Below, piece by piece: positions 54,141 to 64,000 of a stretch of 64,000 nt of DNA. The DNA lies in contig NZ_DDJO01000023.1 of NCBI RefSeq assembly GCF_002339505.1, positions 176,943 through 240,942 on the forward strand, written 5' to 3'. Below the pieces are notes generated by a model that worked only from the letters and a program-made list of their open reading frames with translations, did not search any database and was not told the DNA's origin. How positions within the stretch are numbered: the first letter of the stretch is position 1; every line of letters starts with the position of its first letter. The DNA comes from Corynebacterium sp. UBA2622. Its GTDB lineage: Bacteria > Actinomycetota > Actinomycetes > Mycobacteriales > Mycobacteriaceae. Made by a program: the position numbers and the translations under genes.

Positions 54141-55112
54141 CTAAATGAGTTCCGCCCCCCGCGCCGGCCCGGAGGCGGCAAAGGCCTCGTAGGCGGGGAA
54201 TTCGCCCCGCAGCTCCCCGAGGACCCGGCCCGCGTGCTTTTCGTCGCGGCACAGCACGGCGACGGTCGGCCCGGAGCCGGAGACGATCGCGCGCAGCCCC
54301 GCCTCACCGGCCGTGCGCAGCAGCGCGGCCAGCTGCGGGCGCATCCGCAGCGCCGCCGCCTCGAGGTCGTTGTGCATCGCCGCCGCCAACGCGTCCGGCT
54401 CACCGGAGAGCAGGGCGCGGGAGAGCGCCTTCGTGTCCAGGCGCGGGACCAGCGAGGGGTTATCGTGGCGCAGGTCGTCGAGAAGCGAAAACGCCTCCCC
54501 CGTGGGCAGGCCGACGCCGGGGTTGACGAAGACCCAGTGGTACTCGCCGCGCGAGAGCATCTCGACGAGCTCGTCCCCGCGCCCCGTGCCGAGGGCCGTC
54601 CCCCCGAGCAGGCAGAACGGCACGTCCGCCCCGAGGGAGCGGGCGAGGCGCAGCAGCGTGTCCTGGTCCAGGGGGGCGTGGCCGAAGTGCGCCACGTAGT
54701 CGTTGGCGGCGGCCAGGGCCGCGGCGGCGTCGGCGGAGCCGCCCGCCATTCCCCCGGCGACGAACACGTTCTTCTCCACCACGATCCTCGCTTGCGGCAG
54801 CTCAACGGCCGCGCGGGGGTACAGCCGCCGGTACTCGGCCACGACGGCGTCGACGGCGCGCCACGCGAGGTTGCGCGGGGTGTCGATATCCTCGGCCGGT
54901 TCCGACACCCCGAAGAAGGTGCTCATGCCCGCCACCACCGAGCCCTCGGCGACGGGGACCATCTCCGGTTCCACGAGCACCCGCACCGCTTCACGACGCC
55001 CCACCGCCTGAAACACCGTCACCAGCTCGTGGTACCCGTCGCTGCGCGCCTCCCCCACCCCGAGGTGCAGGTTCACCTTGCCCGGCGCGGAGGCCCCGAA
55101 CTCAGTGCGCAC
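54141..55112 (-). CDS. ispE: 4-diphosphocytidyl-2-C-methyl-D-erythritol kinase
   Basis: 323 residues, GHMP kinase of the MEP isoprenoid pathway. [13 protein letters not shown] at the start, the ATP loop [16 protein letters not shown] and the late GSGPTVAVL are diagnostic. GTG at 55112 lies 11 bases inside the end of ksgA, implying coupled translation; a longer frame upstream is only the ksgA overlap. Confidence 0.93.
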   Translation of the reverse strand: MRTEFGASAPGKVNLHLGVGEARSDGYHELVTVFQAVGRREAVRVLVEPEMVPVAEGSVVAGMSTFFGVSEPAEDIDTPRNLAWRAVDAVVAEYRRLYPRAAVELPQARIVVEKNVFVAGGMAGGSADAAAALAAANDYVAHFGHAPLDQDTLLRLARSLGADVPFCLLGGTALGTGRGDELVEMLSRGEYHWVFVNPGVGLPTGEAFSLLDDLRHDNPSLVPRLDTKALSRALLSGEPDALAAAMHNDLEAAALRMRPQLAALLRTAGEAGLRAIVSGSGPTVAVLCRDEKHAGRVLGELRGEFPAYEAFAASGPARGAELI

Positions 55113-55971
55113 GGCCGGCTCCCAGGCGCGCGAAGTCAGCGACGGAGAGCCTCTCCCCGCGCAGGCCGGGGTCGATGCCGGCGGCGCGGAGGGCCTCCTC
55201 AGCCGCGGCGGGTGAACCGTAGACCCCCGCCAGGGTCGAGCGCAGCGTCTTGCGGCGCTGGGCGAAGGCGGCGTCGACAAGCGGGAAGACAGCGCCGCGC
55301 GTCTCCCTCGGGTAAACGTCCGACACGTCGATGCGCACGAGCCCGCTCTCGATGTTGGGGGCCGGCCAGAAGACGTTCTTGCCGATCACGCCCGCGCGGG
55401 AGACCTCCCCGTAGAAGGACGCCTTGACGCTGGGCACGCCGTAGATCTTCGAGCCCGGCTCCGCGGCGAGCCTGTCCGCCACCTCCTTCTGCACCATCAC
55501 CAGGACGCGGCGGATGGTGGGGAACTCCTCCAGGAGGTGCAGGAGGACGGGCACCGAGACGTTGTAGGGCAGGTTGGCCACCAGGGCCGTGGGCTCGGCA
55601 CCCTCACCCGCCGCGGCCGCGACGTCGGCGCGGGTGACGCGGAGGGCGTCGGTGTGGATGACGGTGAGACGATCGGCGTACCCGGGGGCGCGCTCACCCA
55701 CCGTCCGCGGCAGGCACCCGGCCAGGCGGGGGTCGATCTCGAGGGCGATCACGCGCCGCGCGGTGTCGACGAGGCCGAGGGTGAGCGACCCGAGGCCCGG
55801 CCCGACCTCGACAACGACATCGTCGGCGGTGAGGTCCGCCGCGGCGACGATCCGGCGCACCGTGTTGGGGTCGTGGACGAAGTTCTGGCCCAGCTTCTTG
55901 GTGGGCACCACGTCCAGTTCCTGCGCCAGCTCCCGGATCTCCACGGGGCCCAGCAGATGCGCGTCAGTCAT
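55102..55971 (-). CDS. ksgA: 16S rRNA adenine(1518/1519)-N6 dimethyltransferase
   Basis: 289 residues. [26 protein letters not shown] (SAM site) and [11 protein letters not shown] (catalytic NLPY) are in order. Dimethylates two adjacent adenines of helix 45 during small-subunit maturation. ATG at 55971 is preferred to a GTG two codons earlier because TAACGT (55985-55980) lies 8 bases upstream. Confidence 0.94.
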   Translation of the reverse strand: MTDAHLLGPVEIRELAQELDVVPTKKLGQNFVHDPNTVRRIVAAADLTADDVVVEVGPGLGSLTLGLVDTARRVIALEIDPRLAGCLPRTVGERAPGYADRLTVIHTDALRVTRADVAAAAGEGAEPTALVANLPYNVSVPVLLHLLEEFPTIRRVLVMVQKEVADRLAAEPGSKIYGVPSVKASFYGEVSRAGVIGKNVFWPAPNIESGLVRIDVSDVYPRETRGAVFPLVDAAFAQRRKTLRSTLAGVYGSPAAAEEALRAAGIDPGLRGERLSVADFARLGAGRAH

Positions 55972-55987
55972 GCCCACATACGTTAGC

Positions 55988-56026
55988 AGCGGGGCACAGG
56001 CACCCCACGGACGCGCGTGCCCCGCT
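55988..56026 (-). terminator. hairpin between rpf2 and ksgA
   Basis: agcggggca pairs perfectly with tgccccgct around a 21-base GC-rich loop. No T run; likely the end of the rpf2 transcript. Confidence 0.5.
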
Positions 56027-56078
56027 CAGGAGGTGCGGTGCCGGGCGTGGCCTTCGGCCCGGGTTCCGCGCCGAAGTC

Positions 56079-57251
<1,173 letters not shown>

Positions 57252-57316
57252 TCATCACGATTGCGTTAAAGATACGCCGCCCCCCTGTACAAGGCCAGCC
57301 CGCCGCGCGGGGGACG

Positions 57317-57332
57317 GTCACAATCGTCACAA
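57317..57332. repeat. short direct repeat upstream of rpf2
   Basis: GTCACAA at 57317-57323 and again at 57326-57332, period 9, about 95-110 bases before the rpf2 start. It resembles half-sites of a CRP-type operator (TGTGAC on the minus strand). Confidence 0.3.
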
Positions 57333-57380
57333 ACGGAACTCCCCGCCCCTGAACGCTCATCTGACCTGCGCAAACTGTGA

Positions 57381-57396
57381 TGTGACCTTTTTCACT
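57381..57396. promoter_or_regulatory. GlxR (CRP-like) binding site upstream of rpf2
   Basis: TGTGACCTTTTTCACT fits TGTGA-N6-TCACA with one mismatch in the last base. It lies about 160 bases upstream of rpf2 and just past the tatD stop. Confidence 0.6.
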
Positions 57397-57415
57397 CCCA
57401 CCCCGGGGCGGGGTG

Positions 57416-58255
57416 CTACTCCAGCCCGAAAACCCTGTTGAAGGTCTCGTAGACCTCCGCGGCGAGGTCCTCCACCTCCATTCCCCGGGCCTGCGCCACC
57501 TCCATCGCGGTATGGCCGATCAGCGCCGGTTCGTTTCGCGCGCCGCGGTGCGGCTCGGGGGTCATGTAGGGCGCGTCCGTCTCGATCAGCAGCTGGCCGC
57601 GGGGGGCGAGGGCGGCCGCCTGGCGGAGCTCCTCGTTGCGCCTGAACGTCACGTTGCCGGCGTACGAGAGCACGTAACCGCGCTCGATCGCCTCGCGGGC
57701 GACATCGATCGGTGACGAGAAGCAGTGCAGCATCACCTCCCGCGGCGCGGGCGAATCGGCGAGGATGCGCAGCAGCTCCCGGTCCCCCTCGCGGTTGTGG
57801 ATCATCAGGGCGCGGTCGGTGTCCACCGCCAACTGGATGTGCCAGCGCAGGGCCTCCTCCTGCACGTCGAGCGGTGCGGTGTTCTCTGGGTCGTGCCTGA
57901 TCCAGTAGGTGTCGATGCCCGTCTCGCCGATGGCCACGCACCACGGATCCGCGGCCATCTCCGCAAGCCTCGCCTTCGCGGCCTCGTCGAGCTCCCCCGC
58001 GCGCGTCGGGTGGATCGCGCACGCCGCGAACACGCGCTCGTTGCCCTGCGCCGCCGAGAGGGCCAGCTCCGCCTCGTCCAGGCCGTCCCCGACCGTGCAG
58101 ACGCGCTCCACGCCCGCCTCCACGGCGCGGGTCACCAGCTCGTCGACCTCCTCAGGCGTGATCGCGCCGACGGAGGCGAGGTGGGTGTGGGCGTCGACAA
58201 GCCCGGGGATCGGGTCTGCGGGGATCGGGGTGGGGCGCGGTTTCTTCTTCGACAT
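57416..58255 (-). CDS. tatD: TatD-family metal-dependent deoxyribonuclease
   Basis: 279 residues, TIM barrel. LVDAHTHL holds the first metal histidines, GETGID the bridging glutamate, IHNREGD and MLHCFSS further histidines, and LIETDAPYM the final aspartate. 3'-5' exonuclease with possible roles in DNA repair. ATG at 58255 is supported by TAGGCT 8 bases upstream; a TTG three codons earlier is also in frame. Confidence 0.92.
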   Translation of the reverse strand: MSKKKPRPTPIPADPIPGLVDAHTHLASVGAITPEEVDELVTRAVEAGVERVCTVGDGLDEAELALSAAQGNERVFAACAIHPTRAGELDEAAKARLAEMAADPWCVAIGETGIDTYWIRHDPENTAPLDVQEEALRWHIQLAVDTDRALMIHNREGDRELLRILADSPAPREVMLHCFSSPIDVAREAIERGYVLSYAGNVTFRRNEELRQAAALAPRGQLLIETDAPYMTPEPHRGARNEPALIGHTAMEVAQARGMEVEDLAAEVYETFNRVFGLE

Positions 58256-58263
58256 GCCGTCCA

Positions 58264-58273
58264 AGCCTATTGT
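58264..58273. promoter_or_regulatory. overlapping -10 boxes of divergent leaderless genes
   Basis: Minus strand TAGGCT (58269-58264) serves tatD and plus strand TATTGT (58268-58273) serves the 58280 gene, overlapping by two bases in a 24-base spacer. Confidence 0.5.
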
Positions 58274-58279
58274 TGGGCC

Positions 58280-58678
58280 ATGGCTTTTTCAGAAATCAGC
58301 GACGCCACCCGCACCCGCATCGAGGCCGACCTCGCCGAGGCGGCGGGCCGCGGGATCAACGGCGGTGTCGACGCCATCGCGGCCACCTTCGAGGACGTCC
58401 TCACCGAGTACCTCACCCGCGACGCCGACCTGCGCCGCGATTTCCCCCGCGGCGAAACCGCCCGCATCTTCGGCACCGCACTCGGCGAGGCGCTGGTGCG
58501 CGACCACGGCTTCGCGTGGCGCATGCTTGCCGACGACTACGGGACCGACCTGGTGGTCGCCCGCGGTGTCGGCGCGCCGGACGAGAAGTACACCGCTCCG
58601 CTGGTCGTCGTGGACAGCCGCTTCGAGGACGATGAACCGGGCAAGCTCACCACCTTTGTCACGCAGTTCCTCTCCTAG
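58280..58678 (+). CDS. small hypothetical protein
   Basis: 132 residues, soluble, acidic, no signal peptide. The middle and end (RIFGTALGEALVRDHGFAW, DYGTDLVVARGVG) recall DUF3806-like proteins, but I cannot assign it firmly. It begins 6 bases after TATTGT with no Shine-Dalgarno sequence. Divergent from tatD and convergent with the PNPOx-fold gene 19 bases away. Confidence 0.72.
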   Translation: MAFSEISDATRTRIEADLAEAAGRGINGGVDAIAATFEDVLTEYLTRDADLRRDFPRGETARIFGTALGEALVRDHGFAWRMLADDYGTDLVVARGVGAPDEKYTAPLVVVDSRFEDDEPGKLTTFVTQFLS

Positions 58679-58697
58679 TCAGCTGCGTGGGAGCTGC

Positions 58698-59357
58698 CTA
58701 GGACCCGGCGTGATCGCCCCGCAGCGCGACGAGCTCGCCCTCGAGCTCGGCGACGCGCCCGCGCAGTTCGTCGATGTCGCGCCGGTAGAGGTCGATGCGC
58801 TCCTCCACCTGCTCGCGCGTGTGCCGCGGGGTGATGTACTTGGCGCAGTTGGCGTCGGTCGCGGTGACGTCGACAAGCATTGCCCGCTGGAACGAGCTGC
58901 GGATCTCCCCGCCGCCGTCGACCCGGCGGAGGCGCTCCATCAACTCCGGGTCATCGTCGCGCTCCACGATGTGGGCGGTGCCGAAAACCTTGAGACGCGA
59001 GCGCGTCGGGTAATCAATGAAGAAGAGGCACACGCGCCCGTCCCGGTCCACGTTGCCCGTGCTGACGAACTGCCTGTTGCCGGCGAACTCGAGCCACCCG
59101 AGCCGGGTGGGGCCGAGGATGTGGACGAAGCCGGCCGGGCCGCCCCGGTGCTGGACATAGGGCCATCCGGTGCCCGTGACCGTGGAGAGGAAGAAGTGCG
59201 AGCTGGTGGAGATGAGGCGGCGCTCCGTGGGTTCGAGCTCGAATTCTCCTCCGTTGCGCGGCAGCTCCATCTCCAGGGAACCCTGGCGGGCGCGCACGAA
59301 GTGGTCGTAGGCGATGTCCTGGTACTCCAAGCCGGAACCGTCGTCCGCGTGCTGCAT
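58698..59357 (-). CDS. pyridoxamine 5'-phosphate oxidase-fold protein
   Basis: 219 residues with a split-barrel flavin-binding domain (~25-165): SSHFFLSTVTGTGWPYVQHRGGPAGFVHILG, then GNRQFVSTGNVDRDGRVCLFFIDYPTRSRLKVFGTAHIV. A C-terminal helix (about 185-215, EERIDLYRRDIDELRGRVAELEGEL) looks coiled-coil forming. Related proteins bind FMN, F420 or heme and reduce small compounds; the substrate is unknown. Confidence 0.82.
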   Translation of the reverse strand: MQHADDGSGLEYQDIAYDHFVRARQGSLEMELPRNGGEFELEPTERRLISTSSHFFLSTVTGTGWPYVQHRGGPAGFVHILGPTRLGWLEFAGNRQFVSTGNVDRDGRVCLFFIDYPTRSRLKVFGTAHIVERDDDPELMERLRRVDGGGEIRSSFQRAMLVDVTATDANCAKYITPRHTREQVEERIDLYRRDIDELRGRVAELEGELVALRGDHAGS

Positions 59358-59410
59358 ACCCACCAGTGTTGCCCCCGGCCGCGGGGCTACGCAAGTACGA
59401 CGGGGCCGGG

Positions 59411-59450
59411 GCGTGGAGGCGAGGCCCGGGGCGTGGAGGCGAGGCCCGGG
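59411..59450. repeat. 20-bp perfect tandem duplication
   Basis: gcgtggaggcgaggcccggg occurs twice in a row (59411-59430, 59431-59450), with a partial third copy just before. Noncoding. Confidence 0.85.
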
Positions 59451-59452
59451 CA

Positions 59453-59545
59453 CAAACCGGTAAAACTAAACCGGTAAAACACCAGGTGGATGCCCACCCC
59501 CGAATCGGCGAACAGGGGTTTTACCGGTTTAGTTTTACCGGTTTG
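59453..59545. repeat. 28-bp perfect inverted repeat built of four AAACCGGTAAAAC copies
   Basis: Arms 59453-59480 and 59518-59545 are exact inverse complements, separated by 37 bases. Each arm holds two direct copies of AAACCGGTAAAAC at a 14-base period, each with an ACCGGT core. The loop has a further ggtgg/ccacc pairing. AT-rich compared with its surroundings; lies between the CynX-type gene (upstream on the minus strand) and the PNPOx-fold gene. Confidence 0.85.
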
Positions 59546-59596
59546 CGGTACCGCGCACACCGCGCCGTCACACCAGCGCACACCGCGCCCCGCCTC

Positions 59597-60766
59597 CTAC
59601 GCCGAGAGCTCGTCCTCGATGAACACCCGCCGGGAGGCCACCACGCCGAGGCAGCCCATCACCAGGGCCAGAACAATGAGCGTGAGCAGAATCGGGCGGA
59701 ACGACCCGAGCGTCCCGTACGCCACGCCAACGAGCAGCGGCCCGGCCGCGGCGAGGACGTAACCCACCGGCTGGACAAACCCGGCCAGCCGCGCCGTGCC
59801 CATGGCGCTGCGCGTGCGCGCGGGCATGAGTGCGATGGCGAGCGGGAAGCACCACCCGCCCAGGCCCAGCAGCGCGCTCCACAGGATCGGGGATGCGGCG
59901 GGAGCCAGCAGGACACCCAGGTAACCCGACGCGGTCAGCGCACCGAAGACGAGAACCAGCGGGGCGAGAGTGCGGGCACGGGCGATGACCGTCGGCAGGA
60001 TCAGCCCGCCGCCGGCACCGATGAGCCCGATCAGCGCCAGCCCCAGCGCGGCGGTGGAGCCCGACACGCCCTGCTGCACGAACATCGAGGGCAGCCACCC
60101 CATCTGGATGTAGGCGTTCATGGACTGCAGCCCGAAGAAGAACATCAGCGCAACAGCCGTGCGCGAGTGGTAGATCCGCTTCTGCGGCCCGTCGCCCGCA
60201 ACCGCCGTTTCGCGGGGCTTGTCGACGCCCACGTAGCGCCCCGCCACCACCCACACGGCCAGCTGCACCAGGGCCGCCAGGGACCACACGCCCAGGGCGA
60301 CGTGCCATGAATCGGTGATGAGAGCGCTGAGCGGGCCGATTGCCGCGGACAGGGACAACGCCACGGAGTACACCGTGGTCAGCGCCACTATGTTCCTCCC
60401 GCCGTACTGCTTGATCCACGCCGGGAGCAGGACGTTGGCCAACGCGATGCCGCCGGCGACCCCCACCGTGGCGAGGATGAACAGCGAGATGTTCGGAGCG
60501 AAGGGGCGCAGCGCCAACCCCAGCGTGGCCGCCGCGGCCGCACCGATGAGCGTCGGGGTCAGGCCGACCCGGCGCGCCAGCGGCACGGCGGTCAGCCCGA
60601 CGACGAAGAAGAGCAGCCCCGGGAGGGCGGTGATGACGCCGCCGAGGGAGGCGGGTGCTCCGTAGGCGGCAATGACGTCGTCAAGCACTGCGCCGACGGA
60701 GGCCATCCCCGCGCGGAGGTTGATCGCCGCGGTGACCACGGCCAGGAAAAGAAGAATGACAGGCAC
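59597..60766 (-). CDS. CynX/NimT-type MFS transporter
   Basis: 389 residues, 12 membrane segments. The early ALNLRP-like AINLRAGMASVGAVLDDV and the ALPGLLF stretch are those of the CynX/NimT (cyanate/nitroimidazole transporter) family; real substrates are mostly unknown. The GTG at 60766 is chosen because TAGGGT (60779-60774) lies 7 bases upstream. A GTG at 60805 in the same frame would add 13 charged residues. It starts 48 bases after the metS stop. Confidence 0.82.
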   Translation of the reverse strand: MPVILLFLAVVTAAINLRAGMASVGAVLDDVIAAYGAPASLGGVITALPGLLFFVVGLTAVPLARRVGLTPTLIGAAAAATLGLALRPFAPNISLFILATVGVAGGIALANVLLPAWIKQYGGRNIVALTTVYSVALSLSAAIGPLSALITDSWHVALGVWSLAALVQLAVWVVAGRYVGVDKPRETAVAGDGPQKRIYHSRTAVALMFFFGLQSMNAYIQMGWLPSMFVQQGVSGSTAALGLALIGLIGAGGGLILPTVIARARTLAPLVLVFGALTASGYLGVLLAPAASPILWSALLGLGGWCFPLAIALMPARTRSAMGTARLAGFVQPVGYVLAAAGPLLVGVAYGTLGSFRPILLTLIVLALVMGCLGVVASRRVFIEDELSA

Positions 60767-60814
60767 CCCACGCACCCTAGCGGGGCGTGCCGCGGTCCCC
60801 GACACCCCCCTGTG

Positions 60815-62668
60815 CTACTGCACGCGCGCCCATTCGGGGCCGGTTTCGCCGAGCTCGGGGTCGAGCTTGGCGATCAGCGGCTTCGGCTTCTCCAGCGGCG
60901 TGCCGGGGGTGACATCGACGCGGGCCCAGACCGCCTGCTGGGAGGCGTAGTCGCCGGTGATCACGGGGTAGGTCTGACCCTTCCCGGGCAGGCCGGCGCC
61001 GACGAGGTCGAAGTCCGCGTCGTCGGTGACCTCCTCGACGCGGGGCGCGGCGACCCACTCACCCGTTCGCCCGAGGGTCTCGTGGACGCGCTGGGCGGTG
61101 TGCGGCAGGAAGGGGGTGAGCATGGCGTTGCAGTCCGAGACCACCTGGAGTGCGGTCCACAGGACGGTGGCCAGGCGCTCGCGCCGCGCCTCGTCCTTGG
61201 CCAGCTTCCACGGCTCCTGCTCCGCGATGTAGGCGTTGGCCTCCCCCACCACGTGCATGATCTTTGTGACGGCGTTCTTGAACTTTGCGCGCCCGAGCTC
61301 CTCGCCCGCCGCGGTGAAGGTGGTTTCGGCGAGCCCGAGGATCGCCTTGTCCGACTCGCTCAGCTCGCCCGGGGTGGGGACCTCCCCGAAGTTCTTGTGA
61401 GCCATGGCCACGGTGCGGTTGACCAGGTTGCCCCAGCCGTTGGCCAGCTCGTTGTTCACGCGGCGGACGAACTCGTCCCAGGTGAAGTCGGTGTCGTTGT
61501 TCTCCGGGCCGGCAACGGCGATGAAGTAGCGCAGCGGGTCGGGACCGAACTCCGCCAGGAAGTCCTTGACGTAGATGACCACGCCCTTGGAGGAGGAGAA
61601 CTTGGAGCCGGACATGGTGAGGAACTCCGAGGAGACGACCTCCGTGGGCAGGTTGAGCTCGCCGAAGGCGTGCGTCTGACCGCCCTTCGCCCCCCTGCCG
61701 GTGTAGCCCAGCAGCTCCGCAGGCCAGATCTGCGAGTGGAAGGTGATGTTGTCCTTGCCCATGAAGTAGTAGCCGCGGGTCTGCGGGTCCTGCCAGAACG
61801 TCTTCCACGCGTCCGGGTCGCCGGAGCGCGCCGCCCACTCGATGGAGGCGGAGAGGTAGCCGATCACGGCATCGAACCAGACGTAGAGCTTCTTCGAGGG
61901 GTTGTCCTCCCAGCCCTCGACGGGGACGGGAATGCCCCAGTCGATGTCGCGGGTCATGGCGCGGGGGCGCATGTCCTCGAGGAGGTTCAGGGAGAACTTC
62001 AGCACGTTGGGGCGCCAGTCCTCGCGGGTTTCCAGCCAGGCTTTGAGGGCGTCGTGAAGCGCGGGCAGATCGAGCATGAAGTGCTCGGTCTCGACGAACT
62101 CGGGTGTCTCCCCGTTGATCTTGGACACGGGGTTGATCAACTCGGCGGGGTCGAGCTGGTTGCCGCAGGTGTCGCACTGGTCGCCGCGCGCGTCGGTGGC
62201 GCCGCAGATCGGGCAGGTGCCCTCGATGTAGCGGTCCGGAAGGGTGCGGCCCGTCGACGGGGAGATCGCGCCCTTGGTGGTCTCCTTCACCATGTAACCG
62301 TTGGCGTGGAGCCCCTTGAACAGCTCCTGCACCACCGCGTAGTGGTTGCGCGTGGTGGTGCGGGTGAACAGGTCGTAGGACAGGCCCAGGCCGGCGAGGT
62401 CGGAGACGATCTGCCGGTTGTAGCGGTCGGCGAGCTCCTTGACGGTCACGCCCTCCTTGTCCGCCTGCACCAGCAGCGGGGTGCCGTGCTCGTCGGTGCC
62501 GGAGACCATGAGAACGTTATTGCCCGCCATACGCTGGTAGCGGGCGAACACGTCCGAGGGGACGCCGAATCCCGCGACGTGTCCGATGTGGCGCGGGCCG
62601 TTGGCGTACGGCCAGGCGACGCACACGAGGATGTTCTGCCCCGGTTGAGCTGTCTCAGGAGAAGTCAT
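60815..62668 (-). CDS. metS: methionyl-tRNA synthetase
   Basis: 617 residues, class I synthetase. HIGH at 27-30 (GPRHIGH), the zinc knuckle CPIC...[17 protein letters not shown] and a degenerate KMSKS as [10 protein letters not shown] are present. The C-terminal anticodon-binding helices follow; there is no tRNA-binding Trbp111 tail. TATGCT (62680-62675) lies 6 bases before the ATG, so the mRNA is probably leaderless. Confidence 0.95.
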   Translation of the reverse strand: MTSPETAQPGQNILVCVAWPYANGPRHIGHVAGFGVPSDVFARYQRMAGNNVLMVSGTDEHGTPLLVQADKEGVTVKELADRYNRQIVSDLAGLGLSYDLFTRTTTRNHYAVVQELFKGLHANGYMVKETTKGAISPSTGRTLPDRYIEGTCPICGATDARGDQCDTCGNQLDPAELINPVSKINGETPEFVETEHFMLDLPALHDALKAWLETREDWRPNVLKFSLNLLEDMRPRAMTRDIDWGIPVPVEGWEDNPSKKLYVWFDAVIGYLSASIEWAARSGDPDAWKTFWQDPQTRGYYFMGKDNITFHSQIWPAELLGYTGRGAKGGQTHAFGELNLPTEVVSSEFLTMSGSKFSSSKGVVIYVKDFLAEFGPDPLRYFIAVAGPENNDTDFTWDEFVRRVNNELANGWGNLVNRTVAMAHKNFGEVPTPGELSESDKAILGLAETTFTAAGEELGRAKFKNAVTKIMHVVGEANAYIAEQEPWKLAKDEARRERLATVLWTALQVVSDCNAMLTPFLPHTAQRVHETLGRTGEWVAAPRVEEVTDDADFDLVGAGLPGKGQTYPVITGDYASQQAVWARVDVTPGTPLEKPKPLIAKLDPELGETGPEWARVQ

Positions 62669-62674
62669 GCCCCA

Positions 62675-62680
62675 AGCATA
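62675..62680 (-). promoter_or_regulatory. -10 box of metS, leaderless start
   Basis: TATGCT on the minus strand, 6 bases before the metS ATG; no Shine-Dalgarno sequence. Confidence 0.55.
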
Positions 62681-62772
62681 AATTACGACCCCAACGGGCA
62701 CGCCACCCGGCAAGTGCCCTGCGCCCGCCGCCCGAAATCCGACGGCGTCGGGAGTTCGCCGGGGAACAAAAA

Positions 62773-62809
62773 ACGCAGCGGGTAACGCCGGAGCGCGTTC
62801 CCGCCGCGT
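62773..62809 (-). terminator. intrinsic terminator of the BCCT gene
   Basis: acgc-a-gcggg-ta-acgc pairs with gcg-cgtt-cccgc-c-gcgt and, on the minus strand, is followed by six T. The most canonical terminator in the window. Confidence 0.85.
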
Positions 62810-62831
62810 GGGTGGCGCGGTTGAGCGTCAG

Positions 62832-64000
62832 TTAGTCCTGGTTGCGCGCCTCGCGCGGGTGGACGAGCTGGCGGATCTGGCGCCGGCGCTCGTCGCGGGC
62901 GCGCTGCTCGCGGTGGAGGCGGCGCTCGAACGCCAGCTGGCGGGCGAAGCGCTCGTGCTCCTTCTTGTCCAGGTAGATCGTGTCGTTGGAGACATCCTTG
63001 ACAAAGGCGAACATCAGCGCCACCAGGATGAACAGGAACGGCGTCGCCGCCACGATGGTCACGGACTGCAACGAGCTCAGGGCGTCCTCGCCGCCGACAA
63101 CCAGCAGGGTGAGGCCGACGAAGGCGGTTCCCAGGCCCCAGATCGCGGCGAGCCACGGCTTGGCGTCGGTCTTGCCGTTCTGGGACATGGAGGCCATCAC
63201 GGTCGAGGCGGAGTCGGCGGAGGTGATGAAGAAGGTGCCCAGCAGGATCATGGCGAACACACCCATGATGTAGCCGCCCGGCAGGGCGTGGAGCAGGCTG
63301 AAGAGCTGCTCCTCGGCGCCGCCGTCACCCCAGATCGAGTGATCCTCCTGCTCGAACTTGATCGCCGTGCCGCCGAAGATGGCGAACCAGATGGTGGACA
63401 GAAGAGCCGGGACGAGCAGCACGCCGAGGCAGAACTCGCGGATGGTGCGCCCGCGCGAGATGCGCGCGAGGAACGTTCCCACGAAGGGCGACCAGGAGAT
63501 CCACCACGCCCAGTAGAAGATGGTCCACTTGGACAGGAAGCTGCCCGCGGTGCCGTCCGCGCTCGCCGCGGTGCGGCCCGCCATGAGGAAGAACTGGTCC
63601 AGGTAGGACCCGATCGCGGAGGGGAACAGGTTGAGCAGGCTCACGGTCGGGCCGAGAACGAACACGAAGATGGCCAGCACCGCGGCGATGACCATGTTGA
63701 TGTTGGACAGCCACTGGATGCCACGGCCCACACCCGACATGGCGGAGAGCAGGAACGCGAGGGTGAGCACGGTGACGATGCCGATGGTGAGCTGGGTGGA
63801 GGGGTTGTCCACGAAGCCGGAGGCCTTAAGGCCGGAGGTGATCTGCAGAGCGCCGAGGCCCAGGGAGCAGGCGGTGCCGAAGATGGTGGCGAAGATGGCC
63901 AGGCCGTCAATGAACTTGCCCAGCGGGCCCTCCGCACGCTTTTCGCCGATCAGCGGAATAAAGGCGCTGGAGAGCAGCTGCTTGCGTCCGAGGCGGAAGG
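62832..64000 (-). CDS. BCCT-family osmolyte transporter, C-terminal part
   Basis: About 389 residues are visible; the start lies beyond the window edge. The BCCT signature [29 protein letters not shown] is intact, as is [16 protein letters not shown]. The C-terminal tail (last ~45 residues, [21 protein letters not shown] and on) is strongly basic and charged, like the osmosensing tails of BetP and its relatives. Takes up betaine, ectoine, proline or carnitine with Na+ or H+; the exact solute is not readable here. Confidence 0.92.
   Translation of the reverse strand, partial: FRLGRKQLLSSAFIPLIGEKRAEGPLGKFIDGLAIFATIFGTACSLGLGALQITSGLKASGFVDNPSTQLTIGIVTVLTLAFLLSAMSGVGRGIQWLSNINMVIAAVLAIFVFVLGPTVSLLNLFPSAIGSYLDQFFLMAGRTAASADGTAGSFLSKWTIFYWAWWISWSPFVGTFLARISRGRTIREFCLGVLLVPALLSTIWFAIFGGTAIKFEQEDHSIWGDGGAEEQLFSLLHALPGGYIMGVFAMILLGTFFITSADSASTVMASMSQNGKTDAKPWLAAIWGLGTAFVGLTLLVVGGEDALSSLQSVTIVAATPFLFILVALMFAFVKDVSNDTIYLDKKEHERFARQLAFERRLHREQRARDERRRQIRQLVHPREARNQD

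Overview
The window is GC-rich, densely coded chromosome from an actinobacterium, most likely a Corynebacterium. The housekeeping order prs / rplY / pth / pth2 and metS / tatD / rpf2 / ksgA / ispE / ABC-F ATPase, a large gapB-type GAPDH, inositol-1-phosphate synthase, an HmuO-type heme oxygenase under a DtxR box and many leaderless genes all fit. I see no tRNA or rRNA gene, CRISPR array, transposase or phage gene. No stretch longer than about 300 bases lacks a gene.

Region 1 (1-20.6 kb): the 3' end of prs is followed by an aromatic catabolic island that separates prs from rplY. Its left part (0.7-8 kb) has a PucR-type regulator, an amino acid permease, an aromatic 2-oxo-acid decarboxylase, an aromatic aminotransferase, an aldehyde dehydrogenase whose start region is out of frame, and an AraC/FeaR-like regulator. 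Its right part (9-17 kb) is a seven-gene minus-strand homoprotocatechuate meta-cleavage operon (FAH-RraA fusion, gntR, hpaE, hpaD, hpaH, hpaI, succinate-semialdehyde dehydrogenase). Divergent from it are an MHS-family transporter and a single-component FAD hydroxylase. Together they could carry tyrosine or phenylalanine to arylacetate, homoprotocatechuate, pyruvate and succinate.

Region 2 (20.6-36 kb): rplY with a hairpin in its leader, two peptidyl-tRNA hydrolase paralogues, an FAH hydrolase, a nitronate monooxygenase, an FMN reductase, RF3, ino1, a patatin, a lipoprotein, an SDR, a YihY protein, a DASS symporter and an FAD dehydrogenase.

Region 3 (36-45 kb): a tight sqdB-sqdX pair that looks like a sulfolipid (SQDG) pathway, followed by a zinc alcohol dehydrogenase, gapB, an enoyl-CoA hydratase/HIBCH-like protein, hmuO, a 3-methyladenine glycosylase, PPK2 and an ABM-domain protein.

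Region 4 (45-51.4 kb): a kip/pxp (5-oxoprolinase) locus in two convergent arms: pxpA, a fused pxpBC and a biotin carboxylase-BCCP protein, facing a DUF1445 (D-glutamate cyclase-like) gene and an NRAMP-like transporter that lacks the usual metal-binding motif.

Region 5 (51.4-64 kb): ABC-F ATPase, DnaQ-like exonuclease, ispE, ksgA, rpf2 (GlxR-like site upstream), tatD, a small unknown protein, a PNPOx-fold protein, a 28-bp perfect inverted repeat, a CynX-type transporter, metS and the 3' part of a BCCT osmolyte transporter cut by the window edge.
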